Shown here piece by piece: positions 9,129-17,342 of a DNA stretch of 38,742 nucleotides. The stretch is from an uncultured Scytonema sp. Lineage in GTDB: Bacteria > Cyanobacteriota > Cyanobacteriia > Cyanobacteriales > Nostocaceae. Each line of letters opens with the position of its first letter. The first letter of the stretch is position 1. Location of the stretch: NCBI GenBank assembly GCA_937873135.1, contig CALMVQ010000268.1, positions 1-38,742 on the forward strand, given 5' to 3'. Under the pieces are notes generated by a model that worked only from the letters and a program-made list of their open reading frames with translations, made no database searches and was not told the DNA's origin. The position numbers were made by a program, and so were the translations under genes.

Positions 9129-9479
9129 TCAGAGCGATCGCTTCTTTCGTGCCAATAGCTTTTCCCGAATTGCTGATGAGTACATGCTGACTGCTCCAAT
9201 ATGCGCCTCTGTTGCTTTAACATGCGTCTCTACAGCCAAACCGTATAACTTTGTTGAGTAATCTTGCTTGTGTAATGATTGTGAATACAGTAGTGATTCC
9301 TGTGCATACTGCTGTACCATCTGACCATAGTCTTCAATAAAATGACCGTATTCTTGTAAAGTCGGTTCGTCACGCCTCTGCAAAAATTTGCCGCGCAATT
9401 CTATTGAAAAGCCATGTCTCAATGCAATGGTTGCGTGTTCTTGTGCATTTTGTGCGCTTTGTTTTGAGATTCTATGCAT
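9129..9479 (-). CDS. hypothetical small helical protein
   Basis: 116 aa, not recognised. It is Ala/Gln/Tyr/His-rich with no membrane segment or signal peptide and a strongly helical pattern (NAQEHATIALRHG, YGQMVQQYAQESLLYSQSLH, VETHVKATEAHIGAVSMYSS), suggesting a helical bundle. It ends in a basic tail LLARKKRSL. It starts at an ATG at 9479 and stands alone between gene relics. Its stop overlaps the antisense fragment that begins at 9106. It could be a recent orphan gene or a remnant of a larger protein. Confidence 0.45.
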   Translation of the reverse strand: MHRISKQSAQNAQEHATIALRHGFSIELRGKFLQRRDEPTLQEYGHFIEDYGQMVQQYAQESLLYSQSLHKQDYSTKLYGLAVETHVKATEAHIGAVSMYSSAIREKLLARKKRSL

Positions 9480-9656
9480 AATAACTTTTCCGAGCTATAG
9501 CTCAATACGGTTCAGTTAAGGCTTGATCGGAACTACCCACGCTCCTCGCCTCATACCGTTTCACTTTAAAGTTGATACATTTAGGCTTGCAGGGGAGCAG
9601 AGGGAGCAGGGGATGCAGTTCTTGAGCGAATAGTATCAAGATTTTCGTGAAATGGT

Positions 9657-10085
9657 ATCAGACAAGTCTTGGTTAACTTGCTTTCCAATGCGATCAAATT
9701 TACAGACACTGGTAGCGTATCTGTGGAAGTGCAACAAGTCAATCAAGACCTTGTGGAGATTCTACTTAGGGATACAGGCATTGGCATCCCTGAGGCTGAA
9801 TTCAAAGAGATTTTCCGAGAATTTCAGCAACTGAATTCGTTAAAGGCACGTAGTTATGGGGGCACAGGTTTGGGATTGGCGATCGCAGACAAGTTAGTGA
9901 ACTTGATGAACGGAACCATCACCATTGAAAGCAAACTGGGTGAAAGTTCAACCTTTTATCTAAAGTTACCCATCCAAGTCAGTCAAAACTCAAAACAACA
10001 GACGCTTGAGTCAAGACTCAAGCGTCTGCCATCTATTTCCTCTGCGCTATCCGCAACTTTGCAGAACGAGAGCGCGGATTATTGA
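9657..10085 (+). pseudogene. histidine kinase relic (HATPase_c domain only)
   Basis: Contains only the ATP-binding part of a sensor histidine kinase: N-box RQVLVNLLSNAIKFTDTG, D-box LRDTGIGIPEAE, F-box-like IFREFQQL, G2-box YGGTGLGLAIADKLV and the closing TFYLKLPI strand. The sensor and H-box (DHp) regions are absent. The frame is closed by a TGA at 9648-9650, and upstream DNA is GGAGCAGG-type repeat. The first initiator in frame would be TTG at 9669, which cuts into the N-box. The 3' end reads without its own stop through the rsmH terminator hairpin into antisense rsmH, so both ends are lost. Non-functional as a kinase. Confidence 0.85.
9999..10028 (-). terminator. rho-independent terminator of rsmH
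   Basis: A perfect 13-bp stem cagacgcttgagt/actcaagcgtctg with a four-base loop lies four bases beyond the rsmH stop (10033-10035). Read on the minus strand it is followed by ttgttttgagttttg, a loose T-rich tract. It is also inside the open frame of the kinase relic. Confidence 0.8.
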
Positions 10086-10923
10086 CATTTTCATCTTCTT
10101 GTGCTATAATCACCTTTTTAGTTAAAACTTGCAACAAAGTCGAATCTCGAAAAGCATTCTTTACCAAGCGGTCTTCAAGACTGTGAAAACTAATAACCAC
10201 AATTCTGCCACCCAGGACAAGGGAGTGCGGTGCTTTAGTAAGGAAAGTTTCCAGAGATTTTAACTCATCATTGACTACAATTCGCAAGGCTTGAAAAACA
10301 CGGGTGGCAGGATGAATTCTGCCGTAACGGTATTTGCGAGGAACACTTGAAGCGATCGCCTCTGCTAACTCTATAGTTGTCTGAAAAGGACGTTGTTCGA
10401 CAATACGTCTGGCAATTCGCCGCGATAGTCGTTCTTCACCATATTGGAAAAAAATATTCGCTAATTCCGCTTCGTCCCAATGATTAATCACATCTGCTGC
10501 TGTCAGGGACTGTCGCCGATCCATCCGCATATCCAAATTGGCTTTGTGGCGAAAACTAAAACCTCTCTCTGGAGTATCAAGATGGTAAGAACTTACTCCC
10601 AAGTCAGCAATTATACCATCGAACGTCTCTGAAGGAAACTTGTAGACAGCAAAGTTGCTCAGGATAAATTCTACTCTTCCATACTCACCCAGTTGCTTTT
10701 GTGCTGCTAAAAGAGCTTGCTCATCTTGATCGATTGCCGTTACTCGCACATCCGGTGCCGCCTCCAAAATTAAACGACTGTGACCACCGCCACCTACCGT
10801 CGCATCCAAATAATGACCACCAGAATGCACTGCCAAACCTTCAATCACCTCCCGACTCAAGACGGGAATATGTGAAAAGGTTGGTTCTTCACAATTGAGC
10901 AGTGTTTCAGAATCGCTCTTCAT
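10033..10923 (-). CDS. rsmH: 16S rRNA (cytosine-1402-N4)-methyltransferase RsmH
   Basis: Transfers methyl from SAM to N4 of C1402 in the decoding centre of 16S rRNA; formerly MraW. 296 aa, usual length. Residues about 19-24 give HIPVL, followed by the SAM-binding loop [16 protein letters not shown] (about 38-53), [11 protein letters not shown], the RGFSFR segment and [11 protein letters not shown], then [13 protein letters not shown], all family signatures. The start [20 protein letters not shown] is about 16 residues ahead of the conserved HIPVL, which is reasonable. In many bacteria this gene begins the dcw cluster; here it is solitary, as usual in cyanobacteria. A strong terminator follows. 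Confidence 0.97.
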   Translation of the reverse strand: MKSDSETLLNCEEPTFSHIPVLSREVIEGLAVHSGGHYLDATVGGGGHSRLILEAAPDVRVTAIDQDEQALLAAQKQLGEYGRVEFILSNFAVYKFPSETFDGIIADLGVSSYHLDTPERGFSFRHKANLDMRMDRRQSLTAADVINHWDEAELANIFFQYGEERLSRRIARRIVEQRPFQTTIELAEAIASSVPRKYRYGRIHPATRVFQALRIVVNDELKSLETFLTKAPHSLVLGGRIVVISFHSLEDRLVKNAFRDSTLLQVLTKKVIIAQEDENVNNPRSRSAKLRIAQRK

Positions 10924-11453
10924 TAAACTTACAAGAAAATACTTATCCTATCCACCTGATATAGTACGGGAGTGCAAAAGCCTCGTCAATTCCTCTTCGC
11001 TGAGGAAGCACGACTCGGGCGCTTAAAACCGCCGTCAAAACTCTTAGTCCATTTCTCAATTAACTCACTAATACTAGTGCCGCAAGGAGTTCGTCAAAAG
11101 TCACTCATTCAAAAGTCACTCATTCAAAAGTATTATGGAATGGGCTTTTTATGGATTTGAAATGGTTGCCTTATTTCCGCCGCTTTGTACTACTACGTCA
11201 CGGCGTAAATAAACCACCCATCTGAAATAGTTAAAACCCTTACAAAATAAGGTTCTTTCTTTTTACTTTTTACTTTTTACTTTTGCCTTGTTGTACTAGT
11301 ATTATTTTTCTGCGATTCTCTTATTAATAATTGCCAGGTAGCGTCAGTCAACAAAACGCCATGTCTTTTTTTGACCTCATTGTGTAATATGGGAATATTT
11401 TTGATTCTTTTTTTACTCCCAAATAGAAAGTGGTATAACATCCATCAAAAAAG
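10924..11453. other. intergenic region with short repeats
   Basis: No convincing gene in 530 bases. The 62-codon frame at 10972-11160 has repeat-derived content and no ribosome binding site. It holds a tandem 15-mer tcactcattcaaaag at 11101-11115 and 11116-11130; a dyad ttatttccgccg (11171-11182) / cggcgtaaataa (11201-11212) with one mismatch and an 18-base loop; and a tttttac microsatellite near 11260-11285. The rsmH promoter should lie at its left end. Confidence 0.5.
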
Positions 11454-11750
11454 TTAATTCCAATCCTCCTCTTCTTTTTTTCCACGACTTTTGTAAATTC
11501 CTCCAATAGCATGAAGCTGGCAGGTTTTTATATAAAGTTCCGCTTCAGTAAGGTCCCAGTTTTGTAAAGCTTTATCTAAATCAAGTTGAATATCTCTTGC
11601 ACCAGGAAAGCCTAGATAACGAATTCGCAATCTAGCGAGTTCTACCAAGTTATAGTCAGTCGCCTCTTGAGCAAGTAAACTATCCATAAGGGCACGATCT
11701 CGACTATACTGGGGATGTTGTTGGTCTTTACTTCCTGATGCTTCTGTCAT
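11454..11750 (-). CDS. DUF3288 family protein
   Basis: 98 aa, no known function. The composition and motifs KDQQHPQYSRDRALMDSLL, EATDYNLVELARLRIRYLGF and PGARDIQLDLDKALQNWDL match the cyanobacterium-restricted DUF3288 family as I remember it. It is soluble, largely helical and without a signal peptide. Its C-terminus is charged (RGKKEEEDWN). It is transcribed away from clpC, with a ~490-base spacer between the two starts. Confidence 0.8.
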   Translation of the reverse strand: MTEASGSKDQQHPQYSRDRALMDSLLAQEATDYNLVELARLRIRYLGFPGARDIQLDLDKALQNWDLTEAELYIKTCQLHAIGGIYKSRGKKEEEDWN

Positions 11751-12237
11751 AATTTATTGTGGATTCGAGATTGATGGAGTAGAGCAAATTTAAGGTATGC
11801 GGGGTGTAAGAGACAAAAAAGGTAATTTTTAGGTAGAAATACTCGGGAAATAGATGTAGTGAGTGACTGAAGACGTTGACCAAGCTCCTGACTTTACGAT
11901 GACAATCTGCCGAATTTATTTGTAGTGAACCCCTACACCCTAATGAGATGGGAAATGAGGAAATTGTGAATGCGACATCGGGCGCTGAAATCAATTAAAA
12001 TGCTGATTGCTTGGTAACTACGAATTCAAAATTCTTTCATCCGCAATAGTCCGTCTGTTACTCTATTATCGTCCTTTATTCCTCAAGACGGCTACCACAC
12101 CTGAAATCTTACGGCTCTCCCTACTGCCACAACAATTTAAATAAAGATACATTAAATTTAAGAAAGTACATAAAAGTTTAGGTGAGGGTGAAAATTGTTT
12201 CATCCCAACCGATCAGCAAGGGAGCAAGAACCCACTT
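11751..12237. other. divergent promoter region, DUF3288 gene / clpC
   Basis: Nothing coding seen in 487 bases between divergently transcribed genes. The last 110 bases before clpC are AT-rich (caatttaaataaagatacat and following), and gggagcaag about 11-19 bases before the ATG is a likely ribosome binding site. Promoters for both genes are expected, but no operator is recognised; I do not see a clear CIRCE-type palindrome. Confidence 0.45.
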
Positions 12238-14691
12238 ATGTTTGAACATTTTACTTCTGAAGCCATTAAAGTAGTTATGCTAGCCCAGGAAGAAGCACGT
12301 CGCCTGGGACACAACTTTGTAGGAACAGAGCAAATTCTTTTAGGTTTAATTGGAGAAGGATCTGGGGTTGCTGCCAAAGTGCTGACCGAATTGGGCGTTA
12401 CCCTCAAAGATGCACGTCGCGAAGTCGAAAGAATTATTGGTCGGGGTTCTGGCTTTGTACCGCCAGAAATTCCCTTTACTCCTAAAGTAAAAAGTTTATT
12501 TGAGCAATCGTTTAAAGAAGCTCGCACTCTAGGACAAAATTACATTGGCACAGAACACTTACTTTTGGGATTAACCGAAGCAGGTGAAGGTGTTGCTGCC
12601 AAAGTTTTACAAAATTTGGGGTTGGATCTCTCGCAAGTCAGAACTACAGTCATTCGACAATTAGGTGAAGTCGCCTCTGTTAGTAGTGGCAGTCGTGGCA
12701 GTCAACGACGTGGTCAAACTTTAACTGTAGAAGAATATGGCAGAAATCTTACTAAGTTAGCGGCAGAAGGTAAAATCGACCCTGTCGTTGGCCGCGAGAA
12801 AGAAATTGAGCGTGCCGTTCAGATTCTAGGTCGCCGGACTAAAAATAACCCCGTGTTGATTGGGGAACCAGGAGTTGGAAAAACGGCGATCGCTGAAGGC
12901 CTTGCTCAACGGATTGCAAACCAAGATATTCCCGAGACTCTACAAGACAAGCAAGTCATTAGCCTCGACATGGGATCGTTAGTGGCTGGGACTCGCTTTC
13001 GCGGCGATTTTGAAGAACGCCTTAAGAAAATCATGGAAGAAGTTCGCTCTGTAGGGAACATCATCCTAGTGATAGATGAAATTCACACTTTGGTAGGTGC
13101 AGGCGGTACAGAAGGTGGTCTAGATGCAGCCAACATCCTTAAGCCAGCATTGGCGAAAGGTGAACTGCAGTGCATAGGAGCAACCACCTTGGATGAGTAC
13201 CGTCAGCACATAGAGCGAGATGCAGCGCTGGAGCGTCGTTTCCAACCAATCATGGTCGGAGAACCTTCAATAGAAGAAACCATCCAAATTCTCCAAGGAT
13301 TGCGATCAGCTTACGAGCAGCATCACAAAGTTGAAATCTTAGATGCAGCACTCGTCGCGGCAGCAAATTTGTCAGATCGATATATTAGCGATCGCTTCTT
13401 ACCTGATAAGGCAATTGACTTGATTGATGAAGCTGGTTCTCGTGTTCGTTTGCGCAATTCCATGAATTCCACCAATCGAGAACTGAAGCGCGAACTGACA
13501 CAAGTCACTAAAAACAAAGAAGAAGCAGTTAGAGCGCAGAATTTTGACTCAGCAGGACAACTGCGCGATCGCGAGATCGAACTTCAACAACAAATTCAAG
13601 CAGAATCACAAAACGTTCAAGTTAATAAATCCTTTGTGGATGAGGAAGACATTGCTCAAATCGTTGCTTCTTGGACTGGCGTACCAGTCAACAAGTTGAC
13701 GGAATCTGAATCTGAGCTACTACTGCATCTAGAAGACACTCTCCATCAGCGTCTCATCGGTCAAGAGCAAGCAGTCACCGCTGTTTCTCGTGCGATTCGT
13801 CGTGCCCGAGTTGGGTTAAAGAACCCAGATCGTCCGATCGCTAGCTTTATTTTCTCTGGTCCTACCGGAGTTGGTAAAACAGAATTAGCAAAAGCATTGG
13901 CTTCCTACTTCTTCGGCTCGGAAGAAGCAATGATTCGCCTTGATATGTCCGAATACATGGAACGCCACACCGTTTCCAAACTCATCGGTTCACCTCCAGG
14001 TTACGTAGGATACGACGAAGGCGGACAACTTACCGAAGCCGTGCGGCGCAAACCCTACACGGTCGTGCTATTCGATGAAATCGAAAAAGCGCACCCCGAT
14101 GTCTTTAATATGCTGCTGCAACTTCTAGACGACGGTCGCCTCACTGATGCCAAAGGTCGGACAGTGGACTTTAAGAATACGCTGATCATTTTGACTTCCA
14201 ACATCGGTTCTAAGGTGATTGAGAAGGGTGGTAGTGGTTTGGGCTTCCAGTTTAACGAAGACGAAGCGGAGGCTACTTATAACCGTATCCGCAGTCTAGT
14301 GAATGAGGAACTAAAAGCTCACTTCCGTCCAGAGTTTCTCAACCGTCTTGACGATATGATCGTCTTTACTCAGTTGAAGAAAGATGAAATCAAGCAAATT
14401 GCTGAGATCATGCTCCGCGAAGTTTCTGTCCGCTTGACCGAAAAAGGTATTACCTTAGAAGTCACCGACCGTTTCAAAGACCTTGTAGCGCAAGAAGGCT
14501 ACAGTCCCAGCTACGGTGCAAGACCATTACGTCGGGCAATTATGCGTCTTCTAGAAGATTCTCTAGCGGAAGCTATGCTGTCCGGTCAAGTTACAGAAGG
14601 CGATACAGCGATCGTTGATGTTGACGATGATGGTCAAGTAAGAGTCCAAAAATCAGAGAAACGAGAGTTGTTACTCGCTAATCTTGGCTAA
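12238..14691 (+). CDS. clpC: ATP-dependent Clp protease ATPase subunit ClpC
   Basis: HSP100 AAA+ unfoldase that feeds substrates to a ClpP-type peptidase; essential in several cyanobacteria and orthologous to chloroplast ClpC. 817 aa, normal. Order: two Clp-N repeats (1-145); first AAA module with Walker A GEPGVGKT (209-216) and Walker B VIDEIH; middle region with a UVR-like segment (about 426-452, [20 protein letters not shown]) diagnostic of ClpC rather than ClpB; second AAA module with GPTGVGKT (about 540-547) and [11 protein letters not shown]-terminal D2-small domain. Monocistronic, with a strong hairpin terminator after the stop. Confidence 0.98.
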   Translation: MFEHFTSEAIKVVMLAQEEARRLGHNFVGTEQILLGLIGEGSGVAAKVLTELGVTLKDARREVERIIGRGSGFVPPEIPFTPKVKSLFEQSFKEARTLGQNYIGTEHLLLGLTEAGEGVAAKVLQNLGLDLSQVRTTVIRQLGEVASVSSGSRGSQRRGQTLTVEEYGRNLTKLAAEGKIDPVVGREKEIERAVQILGRRTKNNPVLIGEPGVGKTAIAEGLAQRIANQDIPETLQDKQVISLDMGSLVAGTRFRGDFEERLKKIMEEVRSVGNIILVIDEIHTLVGAGGTEGGLDAANILKPALAKGELQCIGATTLDEYRQHIERDAALERRFQPIMVGEPSIEETIQILQGLRSAYEQHHKVEILDAALVAAANLSDRYISDRFLPDKAIDLIDEAGSRVRLRNSMNSTNRELKRELTQVTKNKEEAVRAQNFDSAGQLRDREIELQQQIQAESQNVQVNKSFVDEEDIAQIVASWTGVPVNKLTESESELLLHLEDTLHQRLIGQEQAVTAVSRAIRRARVGLKNPDRPIASFIFSGPTGVGKTELAKALASYFFGSEEAMIRLDMSEYMERHTVSKLIGSPPGYVGYDEGGQLTEAVRRKPYTVVLFDEIEKAHPDVFNMLLQLLDDGRLTDAKGRTVDFKNTLIILTSNIGSKVIEKGGSGLGFQFNEDEAEATYNRIRSLVNEELKAHFRPEFLNRLDDMIVFTQLKKDEIKQIAEIMLREVSVRLTEKGITLEVTDRFKDLVAQEGYSPSYGARPLRRAIMRLLEDSLAEAMLSGQVTEGDTAIVDVDDDGQVRVQKSEKRELLLANLG

Positions 14692-14730
14692 AGTTGCTAC
14701 TATTTCTCAGGTTTTGTACTTAATTTCACA

Positions 14731-14762
14731 AAATCCCACCAAATTTAACGGTGGGATTTTGC
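14731..14762 (+). terminator. clpC terminator
   Basis: Stem aaatcccacc (14731-14740) / ggtgggattt (14750-14759), ten perfect base pairs with a nine-base loop and A-rich and T-rich flanks, 40 bases after the clpC stop. Confidence 0.85.
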
Positions 14763-14825
14763 GTTAAGAGGAAAACTTCCGAGGGACAGGCGCAAAGCGC
14801 TTAAATGAACCACACTCTTGATAAG

Positions 14826-14875
14826 GGCATTCGCCTTCAGGCGTTCCCGTAGGGTACAGCCGTTCGCTCCTACGA
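14826..14875. repeat. GTAGGG/CCTACG hairpin repeat
   Basis: The segment ttcgccttcaggcg...cgtagg...cctacg holds two dyads (cgcc/ggcg and cgtagg/cctacg) and resembles interspersed short repeats common in filamentous cyanobacteria. It separates clpC from the decayed cluster downstream. Confidence 0.5.
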
Positions 14876-14933
14876 CTGTGGTCTATATACCTGAAAATTG
14901 CTGTAAAGTCAATAGCTGAGGAGCAAGCATTTG

Positions 14934-15371
14934 TCAGGATAAATCAATAGTTTTGTTTTTATCTTTTTTAGTAGTATCAATATTACCTTCCAAGTCAGCT
15001 TCTCCAATATGAAATCCTCTTTTATTAAAAACTTCTACATGAGCAGCTTTACCCTCATGCAAATTGTCTACATACCAATACCGTCCTGTAATCAATTCAC
15101 AGTAAATAAATCTTCCATGATAGCTAAATGATGTTTTTCTAAATCTTATCGTATCTCGTAAAAGTGTTTGTTCATCCCGTGGTGGTTTAAGAGCATCTAG
15201 AGAATATTCTAGTGAGCTTAGAATTTAATTGATTTTCTAACCAATATTCCAGGGCTAGTTTACTATCAACACCATCTATACATATATGATCTTCTTCTAT
15301 ATTATTTTTAATGTGAAAGATGTTTTTTCTTGAAAACACTTAAAATTTTCTAATTCTATTTGCGTCAGCAT
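14934..15371 (-). pseudogene. frameshifted AAA-ATPase-like gene with unidentified C-terminal domain
   Basis: The start MLTQIELENFKCFQEKTSFT (from 15371) is the typical N-terminus of RecF/OLD-type AAA ATPases (IxLxNFKxF), but a stop follows at 15297 and no Walker A is present. A second frame continues with EEDHICIDGVDSKLALEYWL then ENQLNSKL, and near 15215-15230 it shifts again to a frame reading RDEQTLLRDTIRF, GRYWYVDNLHEGKAAHVEVF and NKRGFHIGEADLEGN to a stop at 14934. So at least two frameshifts and a large internal deletion are needed. The last segment looks like a separate conserved domain; its pattern (YWYVDN, AHVEVF, RGFHIGEAD) faintly recalls small toxin-type domains, but I do not assign it. 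Confidence 0.6.
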
Positions 15372-15384
15372 TACTATACATTTC

Positions 15385-15704
15385 CTATCCTAAAATTTGT
15401 TGTGCGAGTTTAAATCTAGTTATTACCTTAACCTTACTACTTGTAGCATATCTTACAGCATCAAGATATTCTTGGTTTACTAGCAATTGCTCAAAGTTAT
15501 CTTGAATCCTTTTTTTGTTGCTTTGCAGGAAATCATCACTGTTGATTGAGAAAAAATAGGAGACAGATTCAAAAATAGCGATATTTATTCTTCCTCTTCT
15601 ATTTGGTGCAGGTAGCCGGAAGTTTCTCTTGCCAAAAAAGTCAAAGCTCAAATCCATAACTCTCTTTTTTCAATTACATCACTATCTTGTACTTCAATAT
15701 CCAT
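15385..15704 (-). pseudogene. DUF262-like protein remnant (N- and C-terminal ends)
   Basis: A start at 15704 gives MDIEVQDSDVIEKREL and then a stop (15648). An overlapping frame, 15657-15385, gives LSFDFFGKRNFRLP, RGRINIAIFESVSYFFS, DNFEQLLVNQEYLDAVRYAT and SSKVKVITRFKLAQQILG. The latter resembles the C-terminus of DUF262 (GmrSD-type) proteins, which occur in restriction-like defence cassettes, often beside AAA ATPases as here. The middle ~300 residues expected of such a protein are missing. The stop lies 13 bases before the ATPase start, consistent with a former operon. Confidence 0.55.
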
Positions 15705-15861
15705 TTGTTTTTACTCCTGTTGTTGGCTGAATATACGCGATATCTTTGGGACTTGCAGTGGATCTTAAAGCACCTAACAATTTGATTATGACATCTCCTC
15801 GTTGCTGAGAATGCCCTTCTGTTACATCCGCTACAGCCGACGCTAAGCTCTTGTCAAATCC
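15694..15861 (-). pseudogene. unassigned C-terminal ORF fragment
   Basis: Open frame without a start codon: FDKSLASAVADVTEGHSQQR, GDVIIKLLGALRSTASPKDI, AYIQPTTGVKTNGY, stop. The stop overlaps the ATG of the DUF262-like remnant by a few bases, an operon-like junction. I do not recognise the family. It is in the same orientation as the other relics of this cluster. Confidence 0.4.
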
Positions 15862-15883
15862 CTAACTTGGAGAGCGAGAATAA

Positions 15884-15940
15884 TCAATTGAATTCGTCTT
15901 GGGTTAATATTTTGCCTTGCCCGTTGCCGTCTACTTTCAT
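15884..15940 (-). pseudogene. tyrosine integrase N-terminal stub
   Basis: MKVDGNGQGKILTQDEFN then stop. This strongly resembles the first residues of short cyanobacterial tyrosine-type site-specific integrases (pattern NGQAKxLTxxEL), but everything after residue 18 is missing; past the stop the frame reads LFSLSKLGI before another stop. The open frame extends upstream to 16105 through repeat DNA, but the methionine at 15940 is the sensible start. Confidence 0.5.
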
Positions 15941-15997
15941 TTTTTTGATCGTAATGGTGATTCTACCTATCAGCCATTTAAAGGGAGCAAGCGGGTT

Positions 15998-16035
15998 ATT
16001 TAAGGGCGGTGAGCGCAGCGAGCCTGCCCTTAAAT
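15998..16035. repeat. palindromic repeat in integrase-stub leader
   Basis: Ten-base arms atttaagggc (15998-16007) and gcccttaaat (16026-16035) are exact complements around ggtgagcgcagcgagcct, a GC-rich core. Looks like an interspersed cyanobacterial dyad repeat. Confidence 0.6.
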
Positions 16036-16153
16036 CAGGGAATTCGAGATTTCTAGGGTTTTCAGCATTCGCCTGATAAAAAGTGTGGTGTTTACAACCG
16101 TGCATCGGACTTCTGTATTAAGCTATAGATAAGAACTCTAAAAGCCAAAACCC

Positions 16154-16351
16154 ATGATTCTACCTGGAGCAACTGTTCGCATCAAGAATCCTGCAGATAC
16201 TTATTATCGCTATGAAGGACTCGTACAACGAGTGAGTGATGGTAAGGTAGCCGTTCTGTTTGAAGGTGGGAACTGGGATAAATTAGTCACCTTTCGCCTG
16301 TCAGAATTAGAACTGGTAGAAACCACAGCCGGACGGAAAAAAGGAAAATAG
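16154..16351 (+). CDS. ndhS: NAD(P)H-quinone oxidoreductase subunit NdhS
   Basis: Small SH3-fold subunit of the thylakoid NDH-1 complex that forms the docking site for reduced ferredoxin in cyclic electron flow and respiration (CRR31 in plants). 65 aa, close to the usual ~60-70. The signature segments [30 protein letters not shown] and [16 protein letters not shown] cover nearly the whole protein. The tail GRKKGK is basic. It starts at the ATG at 16154. A tandemly duplicated dyad element separates it from the next gene in the same direction. Confidence 0.93.
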   Translation: MILPGATVRIKNPADTYYRYEGLVQRVSDGKVAVLFEGGNWDKLVTFRLSELELVETTAGRKKGK

Positions 16352-16387
16352 ATTTGTTGGTTAGTGGTTGGTGATTAGTTATCCAAC

Positions 16388-16519
16388 TAACAACTGTACG
16401 GGCGGGTTTGCCAGTTGATTTTTACTCACAAGTTACTAAATTAAACCCGCTAACAACTGTACGGGCGGGTTTGCCAGTTGATTTTTACTCACAAGTTACT
16501 AAATTAAACCCGCCCCTAC
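16388..16519. repeat. tandem 63-bp direct repeat made from a dyad element
   Basis: Two identical 63-base copies, 16388-16450 and 16451-16513. The outside ends form the dyad gtacgggcgggttt (16397-16410) / aaacccgcccctac (16506-16519). The core (ttttactcacaagttactaa) recurs in inverted orientation in the element after uxs at 20737-20802, so this is a family member that has duplicated in place. Confidence 0.95.
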
Positions 16520-16520
16520 T

Positions 16521-17177
16521 ATGCGTCTCCCATTACCACAGTTTTCCAGTCGCGATCGGCACCCCAAGCACATTGCGGAGGTAATTGAAACCACGAGTTG
16601 TGAATTTTTAGCCCAGTGTTTGGAACCGGAAGACTTAAGTTTTCCGCCAATGCCCCCGTTTGGCAGTTGGGTTTGTTCTGTGGATGAAGAGTCAGGCAAT
16701 CAAATTTATGCAGTTGTGTATAATGCGACGACAATGCCCATAGACTCAGTACATCGGGCAGTGGCATTGGGTTTGTCCTTACAGGACTTGCGAGAGGAAC
16801 AACCTCAAATCTTTGCCATGCTCAAAACAGAATTCCGTGCAGCGATTGTCGGATTTCTTCCACCATCAGATGCTATGCTGAATAACAATCGGGTGTATCA
16901 ATACCTGCCTCCGCGTCCGCCGCAAATTCACCAAGCAGTTCACTCCTGCGAAGCAGAAGCGATCATTCAATTTACTGAGGAGCTAGATTTTTTGCGGACA
17001 CTTTTGTCAGTAACAGGTGCACCAGGGGATTCTTTGACCGCAGCAGCCATTCGACAGGTGTACCAGTTACGCAAAGCTGACAGACAATGGCTGATCAAGG
17101 CCGGACGCTCTATAAGTGTACTGCTTAAAGACGACTATGATCGCTTACGGTTTATTTTAAGTCAAATCCACCCATAG
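16521..17177 (+). CDS. conserved cyanobacterial protein, HAS-barrel-like
   Basis: 218 aa, soluble. The segment FGSWVCSVDEESGNQIYAVV followed by ATTMPIDSVHRAVALGLSLQ, LRTEF-type AMLKTEFRAAIVGF and VYQYLPPRPPQIH resembles cyanobacterial proteins annotated with a HAS-barrel domain (the beta-barrel found in HerA helicases and ATP synthase). No helicase domain is attached, so the role is unknown. The C-terminus (IRQVYQLRKADRQWLIKAGR) is helical and basic. The start at 16521 lies immediately after the dyad element that ends at 16519, so its ribosome binding site must be inside that repeat. Confidence 0.8.
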   Translation: MRLPLPQFSSRDRHPKHIAEVIETTSCEFLAQCLEPEDLSFPPMPPFGSWVCSVDEESGNQIYAVVYNATTMPIDSVHRAVALGLSLQDLREEQPQIFAMLKTEFRAAIVGFLPPSDAMLNNNRVYQYLPPRPPQIHQAVHSCEAEAIIQFTEELDFLRTLLSVTGAPGDSLTAAAIRQVYQLRKADRQWLIKAGRSISVLLKDDYDRLRFILSQIHP

Positions 17178-17342
17178 GTAGTTAGTCCTGGACCATCTTT
17201 AAGGTAGTCTAGGCGATGTTTTTTGATTTTTCATCGGGGCGGCTTTTGTAGTTGTGTTGATGAGAGTGATTACCTTGGGCGATACGGATGTGCGCCGTTG
17301 CAACGCATCGCAGCATGACCATAGCTTCTCCAAGTCCTACCT

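Noticed and set aside
10972-11160. 62-codon ORF between rsmH and the DUF3288 gene
   Set aside because: Contains the tandem 15-mer repeat and no recognisable protein pattern.
15867-16105. Overlapping ORFs on both strands across the hairpin repeat
   Set aside because: Open through repeat DNA; only the last 18 codons on the minus strand resemble a known protein, and they are reported as the integrase stub.
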